Shown here in pieces: positions 1-7,990 of a stretch of 40,963 bases of DNA. This DNA is from Paracoccaceae bacterium (GTDB lineage: Bacteria; Pseudomonadota; Alphaproteobacteria; Rhodobacterales; Rhodobacteraceae). Each line of letters opens with the position of its first letter. Position 1 is the stretch's first letter. Location of the stretch: NCBI GenBank assembly GCA_030066855.1, contig JASJAU010000014.1:1-40963 (forward strand), written 5' to 3'. The position numbers and the translations under genes are program-made. Below the pieces are notes generated by a model, which had not been told where the DNA came from, ran no database searches, and saw only the letters and a program-made list of their open reading frames with translations.

Positions 1-56
1 ACCGTCTTGCTCGTTCGCTCATGGACGTTCTCGCCACAGACCGTGGCTCGTATCAT
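1..56 (-). CDS. ThuA-family protein, N-terminal fragment (runs off the left edge)
   Basis: Only 18 codons are present. The ATG is at 56-54, and the reading begins MIRATVCGENVHERTSKTV. The ending of this stretch, GENVHE followed by a polar residue, resembles the N-terminus of ThuA (trehalose utilisation) proteins, a class I glutamine-amidotransferase-like fold found beside sugar ABC transporters in Rhizobiales and Rhodobacterales. A GGAGG Shine-Dalgarno sequence lies in the last codons of the lacI-type gene, whose stop is one base upstream, so the two are probably cotranscribed and coupled. ThuA proteins act with a Gfo/Idh oxidoreductase (ThuB) in keto-sugar metabolism; whether thuB follows cannot be seen. 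The assignment rests on a very short peptide. Confidence 0.6.
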   Translation of the reverse strand, partial: MIRATVCGENVHERTSKT

Positions 57-57
57 T

Positions 58-1113
58 TCAGCCTCCACTGTTTCGGGGCTTGCCTGTGCTCGCGCGAGCG
101 ATCAGCTCTGGTTCGATGATCACCGGCTCGTTCGCGTCCGGCGCGTCTTCCAGCAGCTCCAACAGTTTTCGGCAAGCGAGACGCCCCCATTCCCGCCGGG
201 GCAGGCGGATGGTTGAAAGGCTTGGATTGAAGATCGCGGAATAGGGCATGTCGTCGAACCCGATTACTGATATGTCGTCGGGCGCGCGCAAGCCCTGGCT
301 GGCGAGGCCGTGAAGAAAACCAGTCGCCGTCTCGTCGTTGTGTATGAACACAGCCGTCGGCAGTTCGCCGCTCCCGGCAACAGCTTTCGCCGCTTCGATC
401 CCGAAGTCGACCGACAGGTCGCCGAAGATGCAGCGGTCATCTTGCGGATCGATTCCGGCGGAGATGAGCGTATCCCTGAATCCCGTTCCGCGGCGCTCGA
501 ACCCGATGACATGGTATTGGCCGCTGACTTGGAGGATATGCTTGTGTCCGAGCCCAATCAGATGCTCAGCAGCGAGCCTCCCGCCAAGCTCGTCGTCGGT
601 GCGCACCGTCGGCAGCTCGATCTCCTTGTGCCCAGCGCAGGAGACAAGCGGCGGGCCGGAGTAGACGCCTTTCTCATCGCTTGGCAGCAAGTCCTCAGGA
701 ATGGTCAGCGTGTTGAGGATCATTCCGCCGGCCTGGTTCAACAGGAGCATGTCGGAATACGCGCGCTCGGTCTCTGCATTCTCTGAAGTATCGCCGATAA
801 GCACGACATAGCCGTGATTGCGCGCTTCCTCTTCAATCCCTTTGAAGAAAGAGGAGAAGAAGGCGTTCGTGATGTCAGACACCAGCACAAGCAGTGTTTT
901 GCTGCTGCCCCGTCTGAGATCCGCCGCCGCTTGATTGGTCCGGTATCCAAGCCGCTTCATGACAGCGAAGATGTGATCTCGGGTTTCCGACCTGACCTCT
1001 GTCGGCCTCGACATCGCGCGGGAGACGGTCGCATTGGATACGCCGGCTTCGCGCGCCACGTCGTTGATCGTGGGACGTTTCTGTCCCATGCCGATGCCGC
1101 CTGGTTTGATCAT
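58..1113 (-). CDS. LacI-family transcriptional regulator of the adjacent ABC operon
   Basis: A 351-residue repressor with the standard LacI layout. A helix-turn-helix occupies about residues 15-34 ([20 protein letters not shown]), then a hinge helix region (RRGSSKT), then a periplasmic-binding-protein-like effector domain to the C-terminus ([37 protein letters not shown], ending in LELL and a short tail). The ATG at 1113 overlaps the stop of the ATPase gene as ATGA, which favours it as the start. An ATG at 1089 would give the more usual N-terminus, [10 protein letters not shown]. It is the sixth gene of the operon and probably represses it through the two palindromes at 6327-6361, giving autoregulation. 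The inducer should be the transported sugar or a derivative, which is unknown. Confidence 0.9.
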   Translation of the reverse strand: MIKPGGIGMGQKRPTINDVAREAGVSNATVSRAMSRPTEVRSETRDHIFAVMKRLGYRTNQAAADLRRGSSKTLLVLVSDITNAFFSSFFKGIEEEARNHGYVVLIGDTSENAETERAYSDMLLLNQAGGMILNTLTIPEDLLPSDEKGVYSGPPLVSCAGHKEIELPTVRTDDELGGRLAAEHLIGLGHKHILQVSGQYHVIGFERRGTGFRDTLISAGIDPQDDRCIFGDLSVDFGIEAAKAVAGSGELPTAVFIHNDETATGFLHGLASQGLRAPDDISVIGFDDMPYSAIFNPSLSTIRLPRREWGRLACRKLLELLEDAPDANEPVIIEPELIARASTGKPRNSGG

Positions 1114-2114
1114 GCCGCGATTGGCCGTCCTTCGTTTGTGAACTTATGGATAAACTCCATCTTCGGCTTCAAGTGAACGGTGTCGCCTACGGTTTGATCG
1201 TGCTGACCGCTGAGGCTGACGGTCAGAACCCCGGCTTCTGGCACATTCACATAAAGGATCGTGTCGTGCCCGAGCCTTTCGACGAGCGTGACTTTTCCTT
1301 CCCACGCGTCATCGCCCGCGCCCACGACGAAATGCTCCGGGCGCACTCCGAGGGTGGCCGCGCCAACCGCATCGGCGAACCGGCCCTTGACGAAGTTCAT
1401 CTTGGGTGAACCGATGAAGCCCGCGACGAACTCGCTGGCGGGCTTGTTATAGAGCTCCATGGGGCTGCCGACCTGTTCGATATATCCGCCATTCAGGACA
1501 ACGATCCGGTCCGCCATTGTCATCGCTTCGACCTGATCGTGAGTCACGTAGATCATAGTCGTCGCCATACGCTGATGGAGCTCGCTGATCTCGACCCGCG
1601 TCTCGGACCTCAGCGCGGCGTCGAGGTTGGAAAGGGGCTCGTCGAGCAGAAAAACCTGCGGCTGCCGAACGATGGCGCGCCCGATGGCAACGCGCTGCCT
1701 TTGTCCGCCGGACAGCTGGCCCGGCTTGCGGTCGAGGTAAGGGCCAAGTTTCAACGCCTCGGCGGCTTCGTTCACTTTTCTCGCGATTTCATCCTTGGGG
1801 CGCCGTTCAAGACTGAGCGAAAAGCCCATGTTCTCCGCCACCGTCATTTGCGGGTAAAGCGCATAGGATTGAAACACCATTGCGATGTTGCGCTGCTTGG
1901 GCGACAGGCTGTTCGACAGCTTGCCTCCGATCATCAAGTCGCCGCCAGTGATCTCCTCCAGGCCCGCGATCATCCGCAAAAGTGTTGATTTCCCGCAGCC
2001 TGACGGGCCGACGAAGACGATGAACTCTCCATCCGCTATCGAAAGGTTGATGTCGTGAAGGACCTCAACGTTCCCGTAAGCCTTTGAGAGTTTCTTGAGT
2101 TCCAATCCGGCCAT
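1110..2114 (-). CDS. Sugar ABC transporter ATPase, MalK/UgpC type
   Basis: The 334-residue nucleotide-binding subunit of the importer encoded upstream. Visible motifs are Walker [10 protein letters not shown] (36-44), Q-loop FQSYALYP (81-88), signature LSGGQ (134-138), Walker B VFLLDEP (154-160, catalytic E159), D-loop SNLD and switch histidine VTHD (H192). A MalK-like beta-rich regulatory domain follows from about residue 235 (LGVRPEHF). The protein is somewhat shorter than typical MalK (about 360-370 residues), the difference lying in the C-terminal domain. The gene follows the hydroxyacid dehydrogenase by 11 bases and precedes the lacI-type gene with a 4-base overlap. Its place in an operon with a single binding protein and two permeases makes it the dedicated ATPase. 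Confidence 0.93.
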   Translation of the reverse strand: MAGLELKKLSKAYGNVEVLHDINLSIADGEFIVFVGPSGCGKSTLLRMIAGLEEITGGDLMIGGKLSNSLSPKQRNIAMVFQSYALYPQMTVAENMGFSLSLERRPKDEIARKVNEAAEALKLGPYLDRKPGQLSGGQRQRVAIGRAIVRQPQVFLLDEPLSNLDAALRSETRVEISELHQRMATTMIYVTHDQVEAMTMADRIVVLNGGYIEQVGSPMELYNKPASEFVAGFIGSPKMNFVKGRFADAVGAATLGVRPEHFVVGAGDDAWEGKVTLVERLGHDTILYVNVPEAGVLTVSLSGQHDQTVGDTVHLKPKMEFIHKFTNEGRPIAA

Positions 2115-2125
2115 AGGTCCCTCCC

Positions 2126-3172
2126 TTAGCCCGCGACCAGAGGCGCGCGAATGATTTTGCGAACGGTGTCTTTCGAGGCGGCTTGAAGCTGCCTCTGGTT
2201 TTCTCCGGCAAGGATCGCCCGCACGTCGTGCAGGATCATATCACCGATGGGGTGGCGGCCGCCTTCGACAGCCGCCGCGCGGTGCGGCGACCAGATGACG
2301 TTCTCAGCCTGCCTGATCTCGTCTCGCCTGGAGACGGGTTCTCGGGGAAAGACGTCGCTCGCCAGGCGTATGCGGCCCTCGTCCGCGGCCTCGACCAACG
2401 CCTCGAAATCGACGAGGTGGGCGCGGCTGATGACCACCACCAGTGTGCCGCGGCGCATCTTGTTGATCAGGTCCCGTGACACGAGGCGAAAATTCTCCTC
2501 GGTCGGATTGGCGGCGACGACGACGCATCTGGATGTCGTTACGACGTCCTCCAACTCGCCGAATTCCACGCCGGCGGCGTCCGCGCCCGACGCCTTCAGC
2601 CATGGGTCGAAGGCCTTGATGCGGGGGGAGAACGGGGCGAGCAACCTCGCGCACTCACGGGCGATTGAGCCAAAACCAACAAACCCGATGGACTGGTGGT
2701 AGAGGGAAAAATCAATGCCGATGTTGTCATGCAACCAACGCTCGGAACCGTGGCGGAACCGTTCGTGCTCGTCCACGATCCCGCGCGATCCGGCAAGCAT
2801 CAGGCCAAGCGCCATTTCAGCCACTGAGTAGCGGAAACCCGGCGCGCAGGAGAGGACCTCGATTCCGCGCTCGAAGCAAACATCGTAGTCGAGACCTGAT
2901 TGGAATGCGCCCGACACTTCGATCACAGCCTTGAGGTTCGACGCGGCTTCAATGTCTTCCCGACCGAGTTCCGGTTTCGCGGCAACGACGAATTCGGCTT
3001 CCGGCAAACGGTCCACCAAGTCGGCGCGAGGCATGGGCCAGTTGACGCCGCCGTGAATCTCACAGGCGTCCTTGAGCTCGCCGTAGGCGCTCGGGCGAAA
3101 CAGCTCCTCCACCTGACGGAAGTGCTGGTCCATGATCAGGAGCGGTTTGGGCATGCTCGAAATTACCGTCAC
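2126..3172 (-). CDS. D-isomer-specific 2-hydroxyacid dehydrogenase (NAD-binding) within the ABC operon
   Basis: A 348-residue enzyme of the D-2-hydroxyacid dehydrogenase family (phosphoglycerate/glyoxylate reductase fold). The Rossmann motif is at about 162-171 ([11 protein letters not shown]). The expected catalytic triad can be placed at Arg250 (VISR), Glu278 in DVFPREP and His297 in WSPHRAA. The family normally interconverts a 2-keto acid and a D-2-hydroxyacid with NAD(P)H. The start overlaps the upstream permease stop by 4 bases, so it is translated as part of the transporter operon. An internal ATG at residue 7 is an alternative start. A dehydrogenase here suggests that the imported compound or its breakdown product is a hydroxy or keto acid, or a sugar oxidised to one; the substrate is not identified. 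Confidence 0.85.
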   Translation of the reverse strand: MTVISSMPKPLLIMDQHFRQVEELFRPSAYGELKDACEIHGGVNWPMPRADLVDRLPEAEFVVAAKPELGREDIEAASNLKAVIEVSGAFQSGLDYDVCFERGIEVLSCAPGFRYSVAEMALGLMLAGSRGIVDEHERFRHGSERWLHDNIGIDFSLYHQSIGFVGFGSIARECARLLAPFSPRIKAFDPWLKASGADAAGVEFGELEDVVTTSRCVVVAANPTEENFRLVSRDLINKMRRGTLVVVISRAHLVDFEALVEAADEGRIRLASDVFPREPVSRRDEIRQAENVIWSPHRAAAVEGGRHPIGDMILHDVRAILAGENQRQLQAASKDTVRKIIRAPLVAG

Positions 3173-3981
3173 TTGACCGCACCCGACGTCATCCCGCGCA
3201 CGAAGTGGCGCTGGAAGAACAGGAACAGCAGGACAACGGGGATGGCCATGATGACCGTTCCGCTCGAAAGACCGGTCACGTCGCGGGTCATGGTCCCTTG
3301 GAAGTTCAACAGCCCCACGGACAGCGTGCGCATTTCGTCCCGGGTCATCAACAGAAGCCGCAGTAGCAGGTCATTCCAGCTCCAGAGAAACTCAAGCAGC
3401 GCTGTTGTCACAACGGCGGGAGTGGCTATGGGCATGACCACACGGCGATAGATCTGGAATTCCGTCGCACCGTCGATTCTGGCGGCCTCGTGCAGAGCTT
3501 TCGGGACGCCGGCAAAGTACGAGGTGAACATGAAGACAAAGACCGAAACGGCAAGCGCGAGGTCGGCGAGGATGACTCCGAGGTGCGTGTTCAGCAAGCC
3601 AAACGAGCGCACGATCTGGAAAAGCGGGAGCACGATCGCTGTGACCGGAATCATGAGTCCGATCAGGAACAGGATCTGGAGGAAGATCTTCCCCCGGAAG
3701 TCTATGAACACCATCGCGTAAGCGGCCATAGAAGCGATAAAAATCATCACGATCGCATCGATGACAGAGATCACCAGAGTATTGAAGAAATAGCGGCTGA
3801 ACCCGCCCTCGGTCCAAACCCGCACGTAGTGCTCAAACGTCATGTCGATCGGCGGATACCAGGCCGGATTCACCAGCTCGGTCGTCGGTTTGAGCGACGT
3901 GAAAACGGTCAGGATCAAAGGGGCCGCCATGAGCGCGGCGGTGATCCCGAGGATGAACAGGAGTATCCAACGACCCAACAT
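3169..3981 (-). CDS. Carbohydrate ABC transporter permease, MalG-like
   Basis: A 270-residue inner-membrane permease of the CUT1 class. Six hydrophobic segments can be recognised, the first near the N-terminus (LLFILGITAALMAAPLIL) and the last just before the C-terminus (VIMAIPVVLLFLFF). The cytoplasmic EAA loop that docks to the ATPase is visible as EAARIDGATEFQIY followed by RVVMPIATPA. The C-terminus [12 protein letters not shown]-like (here [11 protein letters not shown]) is the hallmark of MalG-type subunits. It lies one base downstream of the MalF-type permease and overlaps the next gene by 4 bases. It should pair with that permease to form the channel. Confidence 0.92.
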   Translation of the reverse strand: MLGRWILLFILGITAALMAAPLILTVFTSLKPTTELVNPAWYPPIDMTFEHYVRVWTEGGFSRYFFNTLVISVIDAIVMIFIASMAAYAMVFIDFRGKIFLQILFLIGLMIPVTAIVLPLFQIVRSFGLLNTHLGVILADLALAVSVFVFMFTSYFAGVPKALHEAARIDGATEFQIYRRVVMPIATPAVVTTALLEFLWSWNDLLLRLLLMTRDEMRTLSVGLLNFQGTMTRDVTGLSSGTVIMAIPVVLLFLFFQRHFVRGMTSGAVK

Positions 3982-3982
3982 G

Positions 3983-4873
3983 TCAGCGGTCCTCCTTGTT
4001 CTGGATTTGCATGTAGACGATCGTCGCGATGCTCACGATCACGAGGAGCGATACGCCGATCGCCGAGCCGTAGCCGTACTGGTTCTCAAGAGCGCCGCGC
4101 TTATACATGTAGGTAGAGAGGATTTCGCTGAACCGGATCGGCCCGCCCTGCGTCGTCGCCCAGACAATGTCGAAGACCTTGAAGGACTGGGTGAGCGTCA
4201 GGATGAACACCACCGCTGTCACGGGCCGGAGCGCAGGCATTGTCACGAAGCGGAACTGCTGGAGCGCGTTGGCTCCGTCAACGCGAGCGGCTTCGTAGAG
4301 GTCCTCGTCGACCGCCTGAAGGCCCGCGAGGAAAATGATGACGCTCAGGCCAATGGTCGACCAGCTGTGCGCCAGCGCGAGCGCGTAGAGGACCACATCG
4401 GGGCTTCCAAGCCACGGCGTTGCGAAACCGCCGAGCCCGATGGATTCGAGCACTTGATTGATCACGCCGGTCGGCTGGTACATCCAACGCCATATCGTCG
4501 CGACAGCCATTGGCGAAATGACGACCGGCAGCACGATGCATGTTTGAATAAGGAGACGCGCCTTCCAGACGCGGGCGAGCATGGCCGCGATTACCAGACC
4601 CAGACCCACGTTGATTACGATGATCACGCCGGACCAGACAAAGGTATTTCGAAACGCCTCCCAGAAGATCTTGTCCGAGAACAGGCGCTGGTAGTTCGCC
4701 CAGCCGATGAACTCGCGCTCCGGGCTGATGCCGTCCCAGTCGGTGAATGAGTATTCGATGACCGAGTAGGTTGGGTAGATCGCAAAGACGATATAAATCG
4801 TGAGCGCTGGCAGAAGGAAAAGGACCGGGTTCAACCGCTGGGCCCATTTCGAGTCCGGATCAAGAAACATCAT
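3983..4873 (-). CDS. Sugar ABC transporter permease, MalF-like
   Basis: A 296-residue CUT1 permease with about six membrane segments, starting after a short polar N-terminus (LNPVLFLLPALTIYIVFAIY). The periplasmic loop contains the FIGWANYQRLF-like stretch typical of MalF/UgpA/LacF subunits. The ATPase-docking EAA loop reads EAARVDGANALQQF. It is the first permease after the binding-protein gene, from which it is separated by 111 bases containing a strong stem-loop at 4932-4962. The ATG at 4873 is chosen; CATGATGTTTCTTGATC fits the typical short N-terminus. Sequence alone does not identify the transported sugar. Confidence 0.92.
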   Translation of the reverse strand: MMFLDPDSKWAQRLNPVLFLLPALTIYIVFAIYPTYSVIEYSFTDWDGISPEREFIGWANYQRLFSDKIFWEAFRNTFVWSGVIIVINVGLGLVIAAMLARVWKARLLIQTCIVLPVVISPMAVATIWRWMYQPTGVINQVLESIGLGGFATPWLGSPDVVLYALALAHSWSTIGLSVIIFLAGLQAVDEDLYEAARVDGANALQQFRFVTMPALRPVTAVVFILTLTQSFKVFDIVWATTQGGPIRFSEILSTYMYKRGALENQYGYGSAIGVSLLVIVSIATIVYMQIQNKEDR

Positions 4874-4931
4874 GCCGCTCCTGGAGTGCAGGATTCGTCA
4901 GCGCGCCTTCTCGGCCCGCGCTTAGGGTTGC

Positions 4932-4962
4932 TGTCCCCGAGCTGAGAGGCCGCTCGGGGACA
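4932..4962 (-). other. Intercistronic stem-loop between binding-protein and permease genes
   Basis: Two perfect 11-base arms, TGTCCCCGAGC at 4932-4942 and GCTCGGGGACA at 4952-4962, flank a 9-base loop. No T-run follows on the transcribed (minus) side. The position, just 3' of the binding-protein stop, is where many sugar ABC operons carry a structure that protects or partly terminates the message, so that binding protein is made in excess over the permeases. The structure is seen directly; the role is inferred. Confidence 0.7.
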
Positions 4963-4984
4963 ATTGAGCCGTCAGGCCGGGGGC

Positions 4985-6295
4985 CTACTGCTCGGCAAGT
5001 CCGCCTGGCAGCATGATCTCGCCAGCCGCCTTGGCCGCGGACCACGCGCTCTGCATCTCCGCGGTGAACTCTTCGGGCGTCATCACGTCGAGTAGGAGCG
5101 CCTGTAGACCGTCATAGGAGACGGTTGTCAGGCTTCCTGGCGTGATCGTGTCGAGGAAAGCGGGCACCGTGCCGTTCGCAGCGTGGTCGTCGGACGTTTT
5201 CCAGATATCGACGGCAAGCTGCGACATGTTCGCGTCAGCCAGTGCCGCGTCCAGTGGTCCAACAGGAATCGTGCCTGCATTCAGAAGCGCCACGCGGCCT
5301 TCGGTTTCAAGGAACATGCTGTTCAGGAACCGGATGGCGACATCGGCCGCCTCGGAGCCCTCGCGGATATACCAGCCGCTCCCGATCGAATTCGTCGGGT
5401 GGATCGACTGTCCGTCCTCGAACGGAGGCACCGCGAAGACGCTGTAGTCGCTGATCCGGTCGCCCGCGGCTTCAATGCCGCCGCCGATCACCCAGGGTCC
5501 GGTGAAGGTCATCGGCACTTCGCCCGCCCAGAAGCGGTCCATCAGCTCGCCGTAGCCAATCGCAACTGGCGTGGCTCCGAACCATCCGGCCTGGCCCATT
5601 TCCTGCAGTTTGGCGGAGGCCGCAACGAATGCGTCGTCCGTCCAGGCGCCGTCCCCGAAAAGAACCTCCTCGATTCCGTCAGGTCCGGCATAGCGGCCGA
5701 ACATCATCGATTGCCAATGCGACACCGGCCATTTGTCCGCCGCGCCCAATCCGATTGGCGTGTCATACCCGGCGGCCTGCAGGACGGCCACGGCAGCCTC
5801 CATCTCGGCCCAGGTGGTCGGAACCTCGATTCCGTTCTCGGCGAAGATCGCCTTGTTGTAGAACATGCCGGTGGTCTCGACCTCGTTTCCGAAGGCCCAG
5901 AGCTTTCCGTCGCTCGACGTCTGGACGATGATCCCTTCCGGAATGGTATCGCCCCAGCTGTGCTCGTAGTAGGCGCCGGTCAGATCAGCAACCAAGCCAC
6001 CCGCGATCAGAGCGGCGGGTTGGCCAGGTCCGGTGCCGAAGGTGAACAGATCCGGTCCCTCACCAGCAGAAAGCGCCGGTATAAGGGCTGGGTTGAACAG
6101 GTCTGATGAGTTCTTCACGACGGTGATAGTCGCGTCCGCGTTCGCAGCGTTGAACGCCTCAGCGAGTTCATCGTAGATCGTCGTCTGTCCGGGTTCGCCG
6201 GCCACCCAAACCACCACTTCGGTCTGTGCGATAGCCGCCCCCGAAAAAACGGTCGAGGCCGAGAGCGCCGCAGCCGCAACTAAATTGATCCGCAT
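4985..6295 (-). CDS. Extracellular solute-binding protein, family 1 (sugar ABC transporter)
   Basis: A 436-residue periplasmic binding protein, first gene of the operon. The start at 6295 is chosen because it gives a clean signal peptide (MRINLVAAAALSAS then VFSGAAIAQ, cleavage after AIA or AIAQ) and is preceded by GGGAGGAAACC; an in-frame extension to 6415 would cross the promoter and operators. The mature part starts with EVVVWVAGEPGQ and contains the family 1 hallmarks: LIPALSAGEGPDLF, WAFGNEVETTGMFYNKAIF, MTFTGPWVIGG and NSIGSGWYI. Family 1 proteins bind oligosaccharides, disaccharides or polyol phosphates. The ligand here is unknown, although the ThuA neighbour suggests a trehalose-like or related disaccharide. 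Confidence 0.92.
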   Translation of the reverse strand: MRINLVAAAALSASTVFSGAAIAQTEVVVWVAGEPGQTTIYDELAEAFNAANADATITVVKNSSDLFNPALIPALSAGEGPDLFTFGTGPGQPAALIAGGLVADLTGAYYEHSWGDTIPEGIIVQTSSDGKLWAFGNEVETTGMFYNKAIFAENGIEVPTTWAEMEAAVAVLQAAGYDTPIGLGAADKWPVSHWQSMMFGRYAGPDGIEEVLFGDGAWTDDAFVAASAKLQEMGQAGWFGATPVAIGYGELMDRFWAGEVPMTFTGPWVIGGGIEAAGDRISDYSVFAVPPFEDGQSIHPTNSIGSGWYIREGSEAADVAIRFLNSMFLETEGRVALLNAGTIPVGPLDAALADANMSQLAVDIWKTSDDHAANGTVPAFLDTITPGSLTTVSYDGLQALLLDVMTPEEFTAEMQSAWSAAKAAGEIMLPGGLAEQ

Positions 6296-6307
6296 GGTTT
6301 CCTCCCA

Positions 6308-6361
6308 TTTTGTCATATCGAATCTATGTATACGATTACATCTCGATTGTAAACGTATACA
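6308..6361 (-). promoter_or_regulatory. Twin LacI-type operators and promoter region of the ABC operon
   Basis: Two imperfect palindromes with the CG centre expected for LacI-family sites: TGTATACGATTACA at 6327-6340 and TGTAAACGTATACA at 6348-6361 (plus-strand sequence). Their centres are 21 bases apart, two helical turns, so both sites face the same side of the DNA. On the minus strand the first element contains TTTACA, a possible -35, and TATACA or TACATA 15-17 bases on is a possible -10. Repressor binding would therefore cover the promoter. The gene start is 32 bases beyond the proximal operator. Confidence 0.75.
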
Positions 6362-6415
6362 TTTTGGGTTTGTGATCCCGATCAGCATTGACGGTGATTG
6401 GGAGACCGCCACCAA

Positions 6416-6765
6416 CGGGGGCCGGACGCAATCGCGACACCAAAGAGGTGACTGCGTTCGAAGCCCCGGTCACATATCGCCGACGTGCCGTCGAAGAGCG
6501 GCTTGCCATTGGCGCTGCGCAGCCTGGACATAACGCAGCTCAGGGTGCGAATACCGCGAAGGCCGAGCAAGAGCGCATAATTGTGAAGTTCTGAGGTCGG
6601 CTACAACGTCAAGTCCACTTCGGAAACGCCTCTCTGAGACTGTTGGCAAAACCGGCCACTTCGCGGCGCGGATCAGCGGTCTAAGGATTCTGGGCCGCCC
6701 GCTAACCCCTTAAGCACTGGAGAAAGCCGGCTCTAACGAAAATGCGCTGTAAGGACAGGAATGGC
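6416..6765. other. Intergenic stretch without a recognisable gene
   Basis: About 350 bases between the ABC operon promoter and the 3' end of tRNA-Ser. Short open frames exist on both strands (minus-strand 6570-6382, plus-strand 6388-6594), but neither has a recognisable domain or a convincing ribosome-binding site. The GC content and codon pattern are less regular than in neighbouring genes. It may be a decayed gene remnant beside a tRNA. No terminator, repeat pair or integrase is seen. Confidence 0.4.
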
Positions 6766-6855
6766 TGGCGGAGAGACAGGGATTCGAACCCTGGGTGGGC
6801 TTGCACCCACAACGGTTTTCGAGACCGCCCCGTTCGACCACTCCGGCACCTCTCC
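6766..6855 (-). tRNA. tRNA-Ser, anticodon CGA
   Basis: On the minus strand the sequence folds into a 90-nt class II tRNA including an encoded CCA end. The acceptor stem GGAGAGG pairs with TCTCTCC, followed by G and CCA. The anticodon arm GGTCT-CGAAAACC carries CGA in the loop. A long variable arm (TTGTGGGTGCAAGCCCACC) is typical of serine. The T arm is CAGGGTTCGAATCCCTG. The CGA anticodon reads UCG codons, common in this GC-rich genome. Confidence 0.96.
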
Positions 6856-6872
6856 GCGAAGGGTCAGCCGCT

Positions 6873-6901
6873 GACCTATGGGAACGCCGACAAGGGCGCA
6901 A
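6873..6901 (-). promoter_or_regulatory. Probable tRNA-Ser promoter
   Basis: On the minus strand TTGCGC (6901-6896) is followed after exactly 17 bases by TAGGTC (6878-6873), ending 17 bases before the mature tRNA 5' end. The same -35/-10 style recurs at moaA (TTGCGG-17-TAGGTT) and nuoA (TTGACG-17-TAGGTA). Confidence 0.45.
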
Positions 6902-6983
6902 GCCTTTTTCAGCTTTCGCGCCCGGCGCGCTTGGAAGCCGCGCGGGCAGGCACTACCTCACAACAAATCCTTCGGAGAGCGTC

Positions 6984-7808
6984 ATGACCATCCTGCGCAA
7001 CGTCCTTCCCGCCTTGACCGCCTGGGCGGTCCTCTCGGCTCCGGCGCATGCGGCGTCCGATGCGCAACTGGACGCATTGTTCGAAGCGCTGGGCGCGCCT
7101 GAGCTGCTCGAAATCATGGCCGATGAGGGCCTGGACGAAGCCCGTGATATGGGCGGCGAGATGTTTGGCGGGCGGGCGCCCGGATTCCTGCCGATCGCTG
7201 AGGCGATCTACGACACCGTTCGCATGGAGCGGACCTTTCGCGCCGGATTTGACGAAGAGCTGGCCGAGGCGGATATCGAGCCCCTCCTTGACTTCTTCCA
7301 GTCCGAGCGCGGCCGGCGCATCGTCGGGCTTGAGATATCCGGCCGGATCGCGCTGGCGGACCCCGACGTGGAGGCGGCGGCGGAGGCGGCCTTCGCCACG
7401 CTCGAGGCGGAAGACCCCGACCGCCTCGCCCTGCTGACCGCGTTTGTCGAGGTGAACGATCTGGTCGAATACAACGTCATGGGCGCGCTCAACGCGAGCC
7501 TTGCCTTTTATCGCGGTCTCGACGAGGGGGGCGGTTTCGACATAGTCGAAGAGCAGGTTTTGTCGGACGTCTGGGCGTCCGAGCCGGAAATCCGCGCTGA
7601 TACCGAGCTCTGGGTCTTCTCCTATCTCGGCATGGCCTACCGTCCGCTGGAAGACGCGGATCTCGAGGCTTATACGGCGATGTCGCAATCCCCGGAGGGG
7701 CGCGATCTGAACCGCGCCTTGTTCCGGGCCTATGACGACATGTTCATCGAGCTCTCGCATGCTCTGGGGCGCGCGGCCTCGGTCTATATGACCGGCGAGG
7801 ATCTTTAA
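6984..7808 (+). CDS. Secreted DUF2059-like protein of unknown function
   Basis: 274 residues beginning with a clear signal peptide (MTILRNVLPALTAWAVLSA then PAHA, cleavage before ASDAQ). The start at 6984 is chosen because of this signal and the GGAGA upstream; the open frame extends further 5' but runs antisense through tRNA-Ser. The mature protein is acidic and largely helical, with two related segments rich in L, A and E (about residues 25-110 and 150-230), similar to DUF2059 helical repeats. No catalytic motif can be seen. It is transcribed alone: the tRNA upstream is on the other strand, and a hairpin follows at 7867-7883. A periplasmic location is inferred from the signal peptide. Confidence 0.75.
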   Translation: MTILRNVLPALTAWAVLSAPAHAASDAQLDALFEALGAPELLEIMADEGLDEARDMGGEMFGGRAPGFLPIAEAIYDTVRMERTFRAGFDEELAEADIEPLLDFFQSERGRRIVGLEISGRIALADPDVEAAAEAAFATLEAEDPDRLALLTAFVEVNDLVEYNVMGALNASLAFYRGLDEGGGFDIVEEQVLSDVWASEPEIRADTELWVFSYLGMAYRPLEDADLEAYTAMSQSPEGRDLNRALFRAYDDMFIELSHALGRAASVYMTGEDL

Positions 7809-7827
7809 GTCGCATCCTCGCGACCCC

Positions 7828-7856
7828 TTGACTTGCCGGGCGGCGCGGTCAATAAG
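7828..7856 (+). promoter_or_regulatory. Possible promoter ahead of rplU-rpmA
   Basis: TTGACT at 7828-7833 and AATAAG at 7851-7856 are separated by 17 bases, giving a start near 7863. The -35 is good and the -10 weak. The hairpin at 7867-7883 would then lie at the very 5' end of the transcript, which is odd, so this call and the terminator call partly compete. Confidence 0.35.
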
Positions 7857-7866
7857 CCGGGCCTCT

Positions 7867-7893
7867 GGCGGGCGCGGCCCGCCTTTGATGTTT
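7867..7893 (+). terminator. Hairpin with a T-rich tail between the DUF2059-like gene and rplU
   Basis: GGCGGGC (7867-7873), a three-base loop GCG, and GCCCGCC (7877-7883) form a perfect 7-pair GC stem, followed by TTTGATGTTTG. It lies 58 bases after the upstream stop and 107 bases before rplU. It could end the upstream transcript or act as a leader structure for the L21-L27 operon. Confidence 0.5.
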
Positions 7894-7990
7894 GATGATC
7901 GCTCCGCACGGGGCGCGCTGTTTGAGGCGGCTTAGCCGGAAACGCCTGAATACCAGGGGCCGAAGGACGCGGAAGAGAGAGGAAAAGCAG

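Noticed and set aside
7-216. Plus-strand frame at the left edge
   Set aside because: It is antisense to the end of the lacI-type gene and the ThuA start, both of which fit families.
6295-6415. A 40-residue N-terminal extension of the binding protein
   Set aside because: It would run through the two operators and the promoter and hide the signal peptide; the ATG at 6295 has a good ribosome-binding site.
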